A DNA stretch of 64,000 bases from Moringa oleifera (Eukaryota; Streptophyta; Magnoliopsida; Brassicales; Moringaceae): the NCBI GenBank assembly GCA_021397835.1, contig JAJFZO010000609.1, positions 808,501 to 872,500 of the forward strand, given 5' to 3'. Below, piece after piece: positions 20,914-31,672 of this stretch. The first letter of the stretch is position 1, and every line of letters starts with the position of its first letter. A program made the position numbers and the translations under genes. Under the pieces are notes generated by a model, which was not told the DNA's origin, did no database searches, and saw nothing but the letters and a program-made list of their open reading frames with translations.

Positions 20914-21680
20914 CTATACAAAAAGAAAAAGAGAAAGAACAATGTGACCACTGAAGCCAAATCATGGATTTAATTTGAGAGCAGAACCCGGGGAAAGAGG
21001 GAAGCCGGGTAAGGATTGTGTTTTATTTTTTAAGAATTCATTTAAAAAAGAAAATTTTAACAATATTATTCTAAAATAGTTAATTAAATTTTTTGAATTG
21101 ATTGATCGTTAATAAAAAAATATTTTTTCAATTATTTTAAAAATTAAAAAAATAATAAAAATAATCTTGAGATGATATTTATTTTTATTTCAAAAATTAA
21201 AAATTAAAAATTATTTTTAAAATTAATTTTTATATAATAATTTCATCAAATAAAAAATTATTTTTGAGAATAAAAATCAAGCTAGGCTTAGATTTTTAAT
21301 TATTACCCTTGCTTGCATTGTGGCTTTAATTGGGAGGAACACAAAATTTACCATTTATTATTTTTAATTTAAATTTTATTAAATTTTAAAGTTTTATATA
21401 TTTCTTTATCTTTTCCATTTTGATATATTTTTCATGCACTATATAATTAGATATGATTGTTTATTGGTTAAAGTAAATATCCAATTTTTTATATTAATTT
21501 TCACTTTCCACAAATATTAATGATTTGATAGAATAACTTTAAGAAATAATTTAATACTGATATATTTATATTTTTGTAATAAATAATTAAAATAAATTAT
21601 TATATTTATGGCAATAAAAAGATAAATTTTTTATCATAAATGAAAGCATATTAATTATTAAAAAAATGGATTACAAAAGT
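20914..21680. other. TAD2 upstream region, AT-rich
   Basis: This holds the presumed 5' UTR and promoter of TAD2. It is very AT-rich, and no confident TATA box or conserved cis element could be singled out. No coding region is seen. Confidence 0.4.
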
Positions 21681-22900
21681 TCATAAATAAGGTATTGAAT
21701 CATACTTGATTGCCATAAGTTCACTTTGCGAGAAGGAGAAGACCACATTTACAGAAGATAATGCACATAGTAGTACTTGGCCATCGACATCCTTTTCCAC
21801 CACACCCAGTTTGGCTTGTTTACTTGAAGCTTTATAAGAAGCTTTGACATTTAACATAATGTAGTCACTTTGAGGAGGCTGCCAATGCACTTGGGTTATA
21901 TCCAAGCTCGAACAAAGTTGTACTACCTTCAATTCTTCAATCAAATGCCTAACTTCTTTAAGAACTATATATAGCTATAGATTTGCAAACTTGATCATGA
22001 AGAGCTTTATTTTTGTTCAGCCATATATCTATAGATGGTTAGGAAAATTCTAGCTTATTCAAGCTCTTCATGTGGAAAAAGACCCTTTTCCACATATGTC
22101 CATCATAAGTTAACCTTGCAAAAAATTGGTTTAACCCATCTTGCATCATATCCCAAATCTGAGCACCAAATGGACATTTGAACAATTAAGGGTGCATTAG
22201 TTCTATATAGGACCCATACGTATAGCATGCATCAAAATTATGGACTGTGAGGATCGCCTTAGCCTGCCATGAAAACCTCTAAAGATGATCTTTTGACTCA
22301 ATATCATGAACCTTTCCATCAAAAAGACGATAAGCAGTATGATACCCAACCTTAACACTATATTGATCATTTTTTACTCTCGATTCATGTAAGTTTGCCT
22401 TGCATGAGTTGTATGCTCAACGAGATAGCTAGAATGGCATCGATCAGCTTCTTTTCACTCATAAGCATGGGTAACCATACCTTATTTGCAACATCAATAA
22501 GCTAGCTTACCGACATCCTTGTAGGTTATAAATCTAGCATTCGTGAAGCTCTAAAGTTGAGAGACTCTTAGAATCCATTTATCTTACCAACCGTCCACAC
22601 TAGTTCCATCCCTAATTCTCTATCTTGCACCCATGTTGATGACTAACCGACCAGCTAATAAGCTATGCTAGATATAAGATCTTTTGCAACTTCTTCTTGC
22701 TTTATCCAGGCTAGTCAAAAAGAAATTGTTTTGCTTCAAGAACATGAAAACACAGTAAATTCTCCCTTTCTATAAGTCTTCAGCTAAGTTAGAAGCCTCA
22801 AGGTCTCTAAACCCCTTATCTAATTTTAATAAGCATAAATTGTCCCAAACTTTCCCATTTATTTATTTTTGGATGGTCCTTTATCTCCTTATTAAAAATC
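21681..22900 (-). pseudogene. LINE (non-LTR retrotransposon) ORF2 C-terminal remnant
   Basis: On the minus strand, 21944-21681 encodes an RNase H-like end piece with PPQSDYIMLNVKASYK, DGQVLLCAL and QSELMAIK, as in plant LINE ORF2 proteins. Upstream, 22340-22080 reads GYHTAYRLFDGKVHDIES, SWQAKAI and LFKCPFGAQIWDMM with several stops, matching the zinc-binding reverse-transcriptase-associated (zf-RVT) region. Further upstream (about 22680-22540) RIRDGTSVDGW-DKWI matches the segment before it. The order is correct for one 5'-truncated, mutated copy on the minus strand. The 5' limit near 22900 is approximate. Confidence 0.75.
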
Positions 22901-23660
22901 AGCCACTAATATATTCATAGATCTTGACGACAAAAAACAACTCATTACATACATGGGTATGGTTTGGGCCACTGCCTTCACAAATTAATATTAAGATATT
23001 TTATATTAAAATAAATGTTAAGATGCTTATGTTTTAAGCTTCCAAAAGCTTCAACAATAAAAAATAAACTTTAATGTTCTTCCACTTAAAAAAGCTTTTG
23101 GTACTATAAGAAATTACAATGTTTTTAAAATTTTAAAATTAAGCTTACAATTAAAATTAAAATTAAAAATAAAAATATATTAATCTTAATTTGAAATTAA
23201 ATATATTTAAGATCAAAATTATTATTAACTTTAAAATTAAATTTGTGAATAAGAGACAACATTATGGTGGATTTAAATTCAAATTTTATAAATTAAATAA
23301 TTAACACAATTATATAAATTCATAAAATTTAAAATTTTTCAAAAATTGTTGGTTTGAGATTTAATTTTTTTCATATAAAGTTCATCATTTAATATATATA
23401 TATATATAAATATTAAAAGATTCTTAAGGCATCCACATGAGTGCTTTACATTGTATTGATGTGGATATTAAATTTGCTAAATATATTAATATTATTATTT
23501 TTTTAATTTTAAAATTTGAAAACATAATAGTATTAGTAATTTTGATATACATATTTTCAAATTTTAAATTTAATAATATTTCTTAATAGAAATTTAGTTT
23601 TTATTAAAATGTTTTTGAATTTTAAACTTAAAGATAAATTTTATCTTAAATAATATTATA
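22901..23660. other. AT-rich spacer
   Basis: No gene is seen. The DNA is strongly AT-rich with poly-A/T blocks and an alternating TA run near 23393-23408. It may include the decayed 3' end of the neighbouring CACTA element. Confidence 0.4.
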
Positions 23661-23867
23661 TTAAAAAAATTCAGATTTAACGATTGATAAATCTTTCGCT
23701 AAATTAAAATAATCTATCAGTAAATTTTTTAGCGACAAATAAAATTGATAGTTAAAATTGTTGTCACAAAAAAAACTGACAAATGAATTTTATATCTGTT
23801 GCTAATTAGTAACAGATTCATGACTAATAAAAATGTGTTGTTAAAGTTTGAAAATTGATATACGTCT

Positions 23868-24019
23868 CTTGCCTTAGTTTTAGTGACTGATATTATTTTA
23901 TCGCTATTTTAGTGATCTTAGTTTTAGTGACTGATATTATTTTATCGCTATTTTAGTGATCTATAGTGATTTATTGCTATATCGCTATTTTAGTGATCTA
24001 TAGTGATTTATTGCTAAAC
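23868..24019. repeat. Subterminal tandem repeats of the CACTA relic
   Basis: A unit of about 49 bp containing TTAGTTTTAGTGACTGATA and TTTTATCGCTATTTTAGTGATC occurs twice in tandem (about 23874-23972). A shorter unit with CTATAGTGATTTATTGCTA follows, repeated twice (about 23970-24016). Arrays of short repeats next to the ends are typical binding sites for CACTA transposition proteins. Confidence 0.7.
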
Positions 24020-24309
24020 TTAGAAGTTTCACTGCAAATTGATTAAAAACTAATGGATTTGTTGTTAATATAATTAATTTTTTTAAAAAATTAAGTTTAA
24101 ATATAACTAAACAAAAAAATAAAATAAAACAAACTAAAATTCATAAAATGATATAGACTTCGCTATTCATTGTAACTCTATCCGAACCGTATCTTTCAAT
24201 ATGAAATTTATACCCCTTGGCATAGTAACTTGGGCATGATTTTACTGACCTTAATGGACTTTTTACAACATCTTCGATATAATTGTTATCAATGAAGTTT
24301 TATGAATTA

Positions 24310-26500
24310 TAAACATGTGAGTATTAAAAAATGAATCATTTGACTACACTTACCAAAAATGATTTAATCAAACAAGAAATTAGATTATAAAGATGCATGT
24401 ATAGATTAAACCATCTAAAAAATTGAAGCTTCAGATGAGTGTCGACCTCACAATCAGTTATGAGTGGACAACATTCATGTAATTGAGAAATATGAAAATC
24501 TTGCAAAATATTGGTGTGTAAAAAAATCTTACACATTAGTAAGTAATAACTCACGAAATGCGATGAAAAATAATATTTTCATAAAAACATGATAATCATG
24601 ACTTTTCATCTCAAATAGATTATATTTCGTTATGTCCACATATCTTACTATGTTTGATATATATCCATAAAAAAAATCTTAAATTATTCACCCACTCACA
24701 CAATGCTTCTCTACTAGCTTTATTAAGGCTGTAATAAACTTTAAGGTATTTTTCAGTTGTCGCATTTTTTGCTAACTCAAGGCGTCTGTAAAATGCCTTT
24801 AAGTCTTTCATTGACTTCGCATTATCCTTTGTCTTTCTTCTACATTTATGACTGTATTCAACACATCATCGAACACATTTTTTTCTATGTACATGATATC
24901 AAGATTATGTCGTATTAAGTTGCTACACTAATAAGATAGATCCAAATATATACTTTGTTTCCTTCAATCGCATGTCTTGCAAATAAAATTATTTATTTGA
25001 TCATATCTTACTTTTGTAACTTTTTTTAACCTTAATTGATTTATATCATGTAGTAATTTATAAGAGGAGCTATTCTTTTTACTATCTTATTCTTAATAAA
25101 TGCAGTTTTATTTTTTTGATATGGATGATATTCTAGTAAAAATTTATGATGGTTATCAAATCAAGACTGCTTCTGTCCGTTAAGAAGGGTAAATGGATTT
25201 AAATCTTCGCTACAGTAAGGACAAGCTAGTCTTTCTACTGTACTCTATCCAAACAATATTGAGTAGGTAAAAAAGTCACTAACGATCGACAGTAAAGCAA
25301 CTTTCATGACAAAATTTTGTTTACAAAAAACGTCTACGTGGGCACCTTAACCTCTTATAATATTTATAATTCTGTTATCAAAAGTTGCAAATAAATATTT
25401 AATTTATCTTTTGAATTTATCAGTTCAGGAATGATTACAGTTAAAAACATGCACTCCTCTTTCATGCATATCTATGGGGATAAGTTATACAGTATGATTA
25501 TTACCAGTCATGAAGAATACTATTAGTCTAACTGATCAAATGGTTAGAATTCATCAACACTCAAAATTATTCTGACGATCCTATATTCAACAGCAAAAGA
25601 TGGATTAGATTGATTAAAATGTATCCAAGTAAGAGAGTTAGAATAATGACACCATCTTCAATCTCGTGTTCTGCATGCCATCTCATGTTCTTAGCTATGG
25701 CTTCCGATGCATATAATCTCTATGATCATGGACTGATAGGAAAATAATACATCTTTTTATTCGAAAAAAGTGTTTTTTATTTTGCAGATCCTCGTTTTGT
25801 CTTTTTATACTGCGAATAATTATAAAACTTATAAGAACTTAGTTCACTATTCTCGTCCCAGTATATCATGTACCTATTGTTATAAGAGTGAATCTTTTCA
25901 ATCGATAACCCTATACCTTGAATGCATTTTTTTTATACTGTAAAATTTCTCAATCATGAGATTACCGACTGCATCATCTCTTTCATTAATTGATAAGTAT
26001 CATCATAGTATTTTTTTTAAAATATAATATTTTGACTTTATATTCAACATTTTAGCAAGAATAAATATTTGTGAATGATTTTGAAACTCATCCTATAACT
26101 GTTGATTAGCTATGTTCAACATATCATAAAAATATTGAGCGTCTGGATTAGAGATTCTTCTATATATTCTGGATTAAATTCCAGACCAGCAACATCCATT
26201 ACCATTGTTTTGTATGTATTAATTTTATACACAGTGGTAGATCATTCCTCGATATAATATTCAGTTGCCCCATTATTATAACTTTCATCGTTTTTTCCAT
26301 AAAAATTTTAAATATAATATTTCGGTACAAAACCATATTTAGCCAAATGATATCTAACCATATCAATAGTTTCATAACGACGATTCTGACACTTTCTACG
26401 ATTATATGGACACCTTATCTTATCTTCATCCATGAATACTGGTTGACTGTAAGCAAACTGAATAAAATATTTCATACTATCAAAAAATTCCTGATTTAAG
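24310..26500 (-). pseudogene. En/Spm Tnp2-type transposase, dead copy
   Basis: Read on the minus strand in order. About 26460-26290 has DEDKIRCPYNRRKCQNR and MVRYHLAKYGFVPKYY, the transposase-associated N-terminal domain. About 25720-25560 has MRWHAEH and, frameshifted, HFNQSNPSFAVE. About 25550-25430 has SVDEF-PFDQ, VIIILYNLSP-ICMKEE and MFLTVIIP. About 25330-25110 has SDFFTYSILFGWST, RLACPYCSED, FTLLNGQKQS and FDNHHKFL, the Tnp2 core. About 24811-24560 has FYRRLELAKNATTEKY, LCEWVNNLRF and EMKSHDYHVFMK, the C-terminal conserved block. Domain order and wording match plant CACTA transposases closely. Many stops and frameshifts mean it cannot encode a working enzyme. Confidence 0.88.
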
Positions 26501-26750
26501 AATCCTTTTATAAGCCTGAAGTATATCTCCTAGCGATCTAATATACTCATGTTCTTGTTTCTCAAGTAGTTCTAATTAAACTAGTTTCCAACAATTTGCC
26601 TCTTGAAAATTTCAATAATTTAAAAACTTATTATCATATAAAATAATCATCAAATAATTTCAAGGACACATAAAGCATATGTGACTTATAGTACCACTTG
26701 TTTAACGTTTTACCTATGTTCCTGGCCATAGTTCTAAAAGAAAAGATGAA

Positions 26751-27638
26751 AAGAAAAGGTTGAAGAACTCACTTAAGGGATGAAGAACACATAGATGAAA
26801 GTTTAGATCTTTGGTTTTGTCGGAGGAGAAGCTGAAGAATTCTGGTTATAGGGATAGCAAAAGAAAAGGCAAAATACTTTTTCAAATTGCTTTTAAATGA
26901 GATAATCAACTGGTTGAAAAAACTAAGAGACAAACATACTAAATATGTGACTCTTTTACATTTCTAAGACAAGGTTAATTATGAGCTGACGCCTATGCAA
27001 TAAATGTGTTACAAAAGAGCTTTCAAAAACAACTCAGTGGAATGCTAATGGGGCATTATAGATATGATATGCCCAACCTATATCTATCCTGATAACTCAT
27101 CAAATTGAAATTTTACATAAAAAAATGTTCAAACTACCGTAATTCAAAAAAGTCTAGAATTTTTTGAACACTGAAGATATATATTTTAATTTTATATTAT
27201 TAAAATATTAAAAAAATTTAAAAATAATTTATAAACTAAAAATTATTTAAATTTCAAGAATAATTTTAAAATAGAGTGTGTAATTTATTTGAATTATTTT
27301 TAATATATTCTAACAACGAAAATGCTATTAATTTTACATTATTTTTTGAAGTTAAAATTTAAATAGAATTAAATTAAAATTTTAAATATATAATTAATAA
27401 ACTATTAAATTAAAACAATTAAATTTAAATAAAAATAAAAATAAGATTTAATGTTTTTGATTCCATTAAAAAAATTAATTGATCTATCTAGGCACTAAAT
27501 TAAAGTGAACATGTGCAATGAGTTTGTGAACAAATTGGTACAACTGGTTAATGAAAAAACATGATGGATGGGATCGGATTGCTACTTGCCATTACGTGAC
27601 ATGTCAGCAGAGGACCTGTTGGCTGAACCCGGAGAAAA
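26751..27638. other. Spacer upstream of the PHD gene
   Basis: No gene is recognised. 26750-27110 has ordinary composition and could be the 5' flank of the CACTA relic. 27110-27480 is extremely AT-rich. The last 100 bases belong to the proximal promoter of the PHD gene. Confidence 0.4.
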
Positions 27639-27646
27639 TATAAAAG
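27639..27646 (+). promoter_or_regulatory. TATA box of the PHD-finger gene
   Basis: TATAAAAG lies at 27639-27646, about 35 bp before a GA-rich leader and in the right orientation for the plus-strand PHD gene. The spacing predicts transcription starting near 27670-27680, just at the (GA)n run. This is inference from motif and position. Confidence 0.5.
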
Positions 27647-27669
27647 AACGCACAACAAAAACAAAGAGA

Positions 27670-30229
27670 GAAAAATTTGAGAGAGAGAGAGAGAGAGAGA
27701 GGGAGTATAAATGTTTGCTTTGGCCATTGGAGGAGGCTTCTTTTCGAGACCGTTGGTGTAGTGTTTAATGTTGGTATTTGGTGAAACTGACTCTTGTGAC
27801 AGAGCAAGAGGGTTCTGTTTTGGTGGTCGAAGAGGTCTCAATGCCAAGCCAACCCTTTATTCTCTGATCAGGTAGTTCATTTGTCCTTGTGCTCTTTACA
27901 TGTATTCATGATTTTGTTCCCTTTGTCATCTCTAATTCAGTGTTCTTTTATCTGGGCATTTTGTTATTAGGCATTTGTCCCTTGCTGATAATTTATATTT
28001 ATAGATGCTCTAGGGTTTCATTTGAGAGCAAGTTTGATTTCCTTGTAAACTCTTGAACTTAAAAGATTGCATTGGGAAACATTTTGGAGCGAAAATGTTA
28101 AATAACCTGAAATGAACAATGTAATTGACCTTTTTGTTTGCCCAGAGCGGCAACACTGGGACTTGAGATACAAGTAATTATACTAACAAGGAAAGAAGTT
28201 GTAGAATGTGGGAATTGTGCTCAACCTTGGAACTACATTCTTAGGTTCTCCATGAGTCTGGATAGGGAAGGGAAGCAACTGAGTAGTAAAGAAGATCAAC
28301 TTTAATGTTAAAAACTGATGCCAAAGAAATTTTTTTTTCTTATTTCCTTTGTTCTTTTGTACATCTAAATGGAAGTTTGGGGTTCTCTACAAGAATTTTA
28401 GAAAGTTAGTAAAAGGAAGTAATAGAATGTTTTTAAGTTATCTACTGTGAGAATTCTTCTTAAATATACTCACATTTTATTTTAAAATTTTTGCTTCGTT
28501 GAATTTACTGTGTGGGGGCTTGATCCTTCTTAAATATATAGTATCATTTAGAGTTTAAAAGGAATACAATGATGAGTTGTGACACTTTAAGATGTCCGAT
28601 TGTTGCATTTCGTGCTCCTATGTACTTGACCTGTAACTCCTGCATAGATATCTACCTTATACATGGTATCTCCGAGATATCTAGTATAATTTAGCATAAA
28701 GAAGGGGATAATGATGAGCCGTGCTACTTTTCAATGCCCACCGTTAATGCATTGAACGCTGTTGTGGAGCTTGGCATGTTAGAGTGGTGCATGAAATACG
28801 TGACAGTCCATATCAGGTGTTGTGACTGCCAGTAGCATGAATTATATATCCATAAGTAACGACAGGAAGATTGAATGATGTTTGTTTTCAGCTAATGCAC
28901 ACATTAGGAATGCTTGTTTAATGACACTTTTATAACTTGCAACTTCAGGATATATTTACTGGAGAAGTTCTTGCGTAAGAGTCCGAATAAATTACATATA
29001 TTCATAAAGATACTCGATAGATTCCTTTACCATTTTGCAGGTCGCCTTGATATAGGACTACATGCAACCAGAAAACTTAAGGAAACAAGAACACAGGCGA
29101 GAGATATGGATCCAAAATAAGGATCAATTTCTCTATTTCATAAAATCATCAATAGAACTCCCTTAAATCCCTAGTAGAGGTCTCTTATATAGGCATCAAA
29201 CATACTTCTAACTAGGACATTGAATCTCGAATTTCTAAACCTTTCTTAAACTCTAACAAACCTGAAGCTGTAAATGTTCTTTTTCTGATAGAACTGAAAC
29301 TGTAAAATTTTCTAAATTTATTAAATAAGTAAATATCTTCAATAACAATAAAAATGTCAGATTATGCATTTACTCCAAAAATGCCCATAGTAGTACAACA
29401 CTCCATCTTGGCTTCCTTGGGTTCTTGATCATACCTGCCGGTTGTGCCGAAATTGCAAATCATGTGTGGTCCTGCTTCTTTTATATCGCTAGTTCCCCTT
29501 GCAAATTTTTTGTCTCACTAAAATATGTCTATCACAAAATTTTGATGGGATGTGGCTGTGTATTCTTTGGGGATAGACAGCATGTGGAACGTTCATATTC
29601 GCACATTTAGAAATAACGAGAATGCTGACATGCATAAAGCATGTGAACGTGATTTTTCTCATATGTGTTTGTGTGTTTGTTACACAACACAGCACTAAAA
29701 TTTTCCCTATGTAGTTTTAAGGAGATAATGTTGTAATAGCACTTTGTGAGAATTGCTTTGCTAGTCCTCCCCTTATATGGAGCTGTGAGGAGTTGTCTTA
29801 CCTTAGTTTGTGAGTTGTTTTCTAAATGTCAATGTGGGGTTATTTTTGAAATTTGATAACAAGTTGAAAGAAATTCAACTCGGAGAGACCAACTCAGATC
29901 CTCTGAGTTCTGCAGTGATAAAGATCCTGAACAAGGAGGACGTACGAATGTGTTTATGAGAAGCCTAAAACTGATGCTTGATGTGGCTTGATTTGTTACC
30001 GACATTCTAAAAAGTAACAAGAATTACTATGCACGTAAAATAAATACAACATAAGATAGATAAATGCAGTGAAACAAAGAAAGGAGGTAAAGTGAGAGTA
30101 CTGGAGATGAATCAAAAGATAGTAACAAACTGAATTTGTATGAAGGTTGAGGTGACACTGAATGAGATTAGTGGAGATGAGGTTAGATGAGCTGGGGTAA
30201 TGTAGACCTGTGCCTAGGTTGGTCAATAT

Positions 30230-30269
<40 letters not shown>

Positions 30270-31654
30270 TTTGCTCCCTGAACCTTTGAACTTTTTAGCA
30301 TGTGACAATTGCCAACCATTTCATCAGTGAGGCATCATGGAATGATAAGAACCTTTTCCCTTTTAGCCTAAAGAGATGGTTTCTGACTATTGAGGATGCC
30401 ACTGGAACCTTCACGCTTTTCAGCATGTTATGCATTCATCTCTACCCTTCATCACTAAGAATTGCCCAAACTGTTTCCCTGGATACCAACATGGAAAAAG
30501 AAGGTGCCTACCAATCATCCAAGAAAAGAGGCGTGATGTTGTTCACTCTTTATTCTCATGGTAACTATATACAGGTCATCAGAAAATGGCCTTTATGGTT
30601 CAAAGTCATTAAAATTATGACTATATCTACAACTTACCAGTATTAGTTCCATGACAATGATGACAATCAATGTGTTCATGGAACTAAATTTGGGATACAT
30701 TCTTTGTTATTATTACATATACATTTTGTAGTCTGTAATTTCATTAATCATATCAAGAAAGTGTAAATTACAAAGCTAACCATGGAATATAACCACAAGG
30801 ATTTTTGAAATGGTATTAAGGTGAAAATTATTCACAATTTGATAAATGAGCTGATAATATTTCTCTTCATTGCAAAGGCAAAGGGATGATTGAAAAATGT
30901 TTCTAGGTAATGGCACCATTACATTACATTTCATTTCTCGTGGCTGGTTGAGCTTGAAGTTAAAGTTTTTGTTTGTTCTCTTGCCTTGTAAGGTGAATTG
31001 CATATAAATACATCTAACTTTACTACTTCATCTTATTTCAAATTTATTTAGTAGTTTTACCACTTTTCTTCAAATCCATCAGCCAGAAAATGAAAATAGC
31101 ACATTCAAACAAGAGCTTTCAATAGATTGAGCAGCTCTTACCATCAAGTTGAGTTCATCAACTGTTATAGACTTGCGCAATTTCTAACTTAAAAGTTTTT
31201 CTTTGGCCTCTCTGTTGCTGTCCATATCTCGTATGTGGCTTTGGAAGTTAAAACATTTTTTCGTGTCACATTGATCTTGCATGTTGTAGTTCTTTTCACA
31301 AATTTGGAAGCTTCATGCAGTCTAATACAATTTGAGGTTCTCCACTGAAACATAAAAGGGAGAATTAGAGGATCGATTTGGAAGTTGAAAAGTGATGTAC
31401 TCCTAATACTGGTGTTGTTACTTCAGGTAAAATGTTGATATGGAGTTCCTCACCTAGTTTAATTGAACTCTATTTTTTTCTATCACATGACAAACAAGAA
31501 GTTATATGTGATTGGATGCCTCATACTGAAACTTGGCAGATGTTTTTGAAACCTGAAAAAATTCTGAGGTGGCTGCGCAGAAGCTGTCTCAGTCCCAGAG
31601 GAAAAGAAGGCTGATCATTCATGCCATTTAAACATTTCAAGAACTTGTTTGCAG
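27670..31654 (+). other. 5' leader exon and long leader intron of the PHD gene
   Basis: The presumed leader exon runs from about 27675 to 27871 and ends at CTGATCAG|GTAGTT. It carries a (GA)n microsatellite at 27679-27701 and a small upstream ORF of eight codons (MPSQPFIL, ATG at 27841) that stops inside the exon. The main coding exon begins at the acceptor TTTGCAG ending at 31654, leaving a leader intron of about 3.8 kb. Extra non-coding leader exons inside it are possible. The interval also contains a second (GA)n tract at 30233-30266 and no supportable protein gene. Confidence 0.45.
28537..28755 (+). repeat. Diverged tandem duplication in the PHD leader intron
   Basis: Two related copies of about 75 bp start at about 28537 and 28679. 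Each contains ATGATGAG followed by GTG, an ACTTT block and ATGYCC. They are diverged but align over most of their length. ATGATGA resembles a snoRNA box C, but no clear box D (CTGA) is seen at the expected distance, so no RNA gene is called. Confidence 0.45.
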
Positions 31655-31672
31655 CTATCAACTGTCAGTAAA

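Larger units (their letters stand above)
23660..26750 (-). mobile_element. Degenerate autonomous-type CACTA (En/Spm) transposon
   Basis: This covers a decayed CACTA transposase on the minus strand and, beyond its 3' side, a block of subterminal-type repeats with TAGCGAC-like and TTAGTGATC words (about 23690-24020). The limits are approximate because no intact CACTA termini were found. It is unrelated in position to the non-autonomous element at 6053-7894, although both have AGCGAC-type subterminal words, so a family link is possible. Confidence 0.75.

Noticed and set aside
23100..26695. 11-bp inverted repeat GGTACTATAAG (23100-23110 and 26685-26695) as CACTA termini
   Set aside because: It resembles the CACTA end (CACTATAAG), but the C is absent, the right copy lies too close to the transposase start, and a match of this length is expected by chance over 3.6 kb of AT-rich DNA.
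30302..30646. 114-codon plus-strand frame in the PHD leader intron
   Set aside because: No domain, no start context of note, and no splice continuity with known exons. Treated as chance.
31432..31614. 60-codon frame just upstream of the PHD coding exon
   Set aside because: It has no recognisable similarity, is not in frame across the acceptor at 31654, and the family N-terminus begins at 31673.
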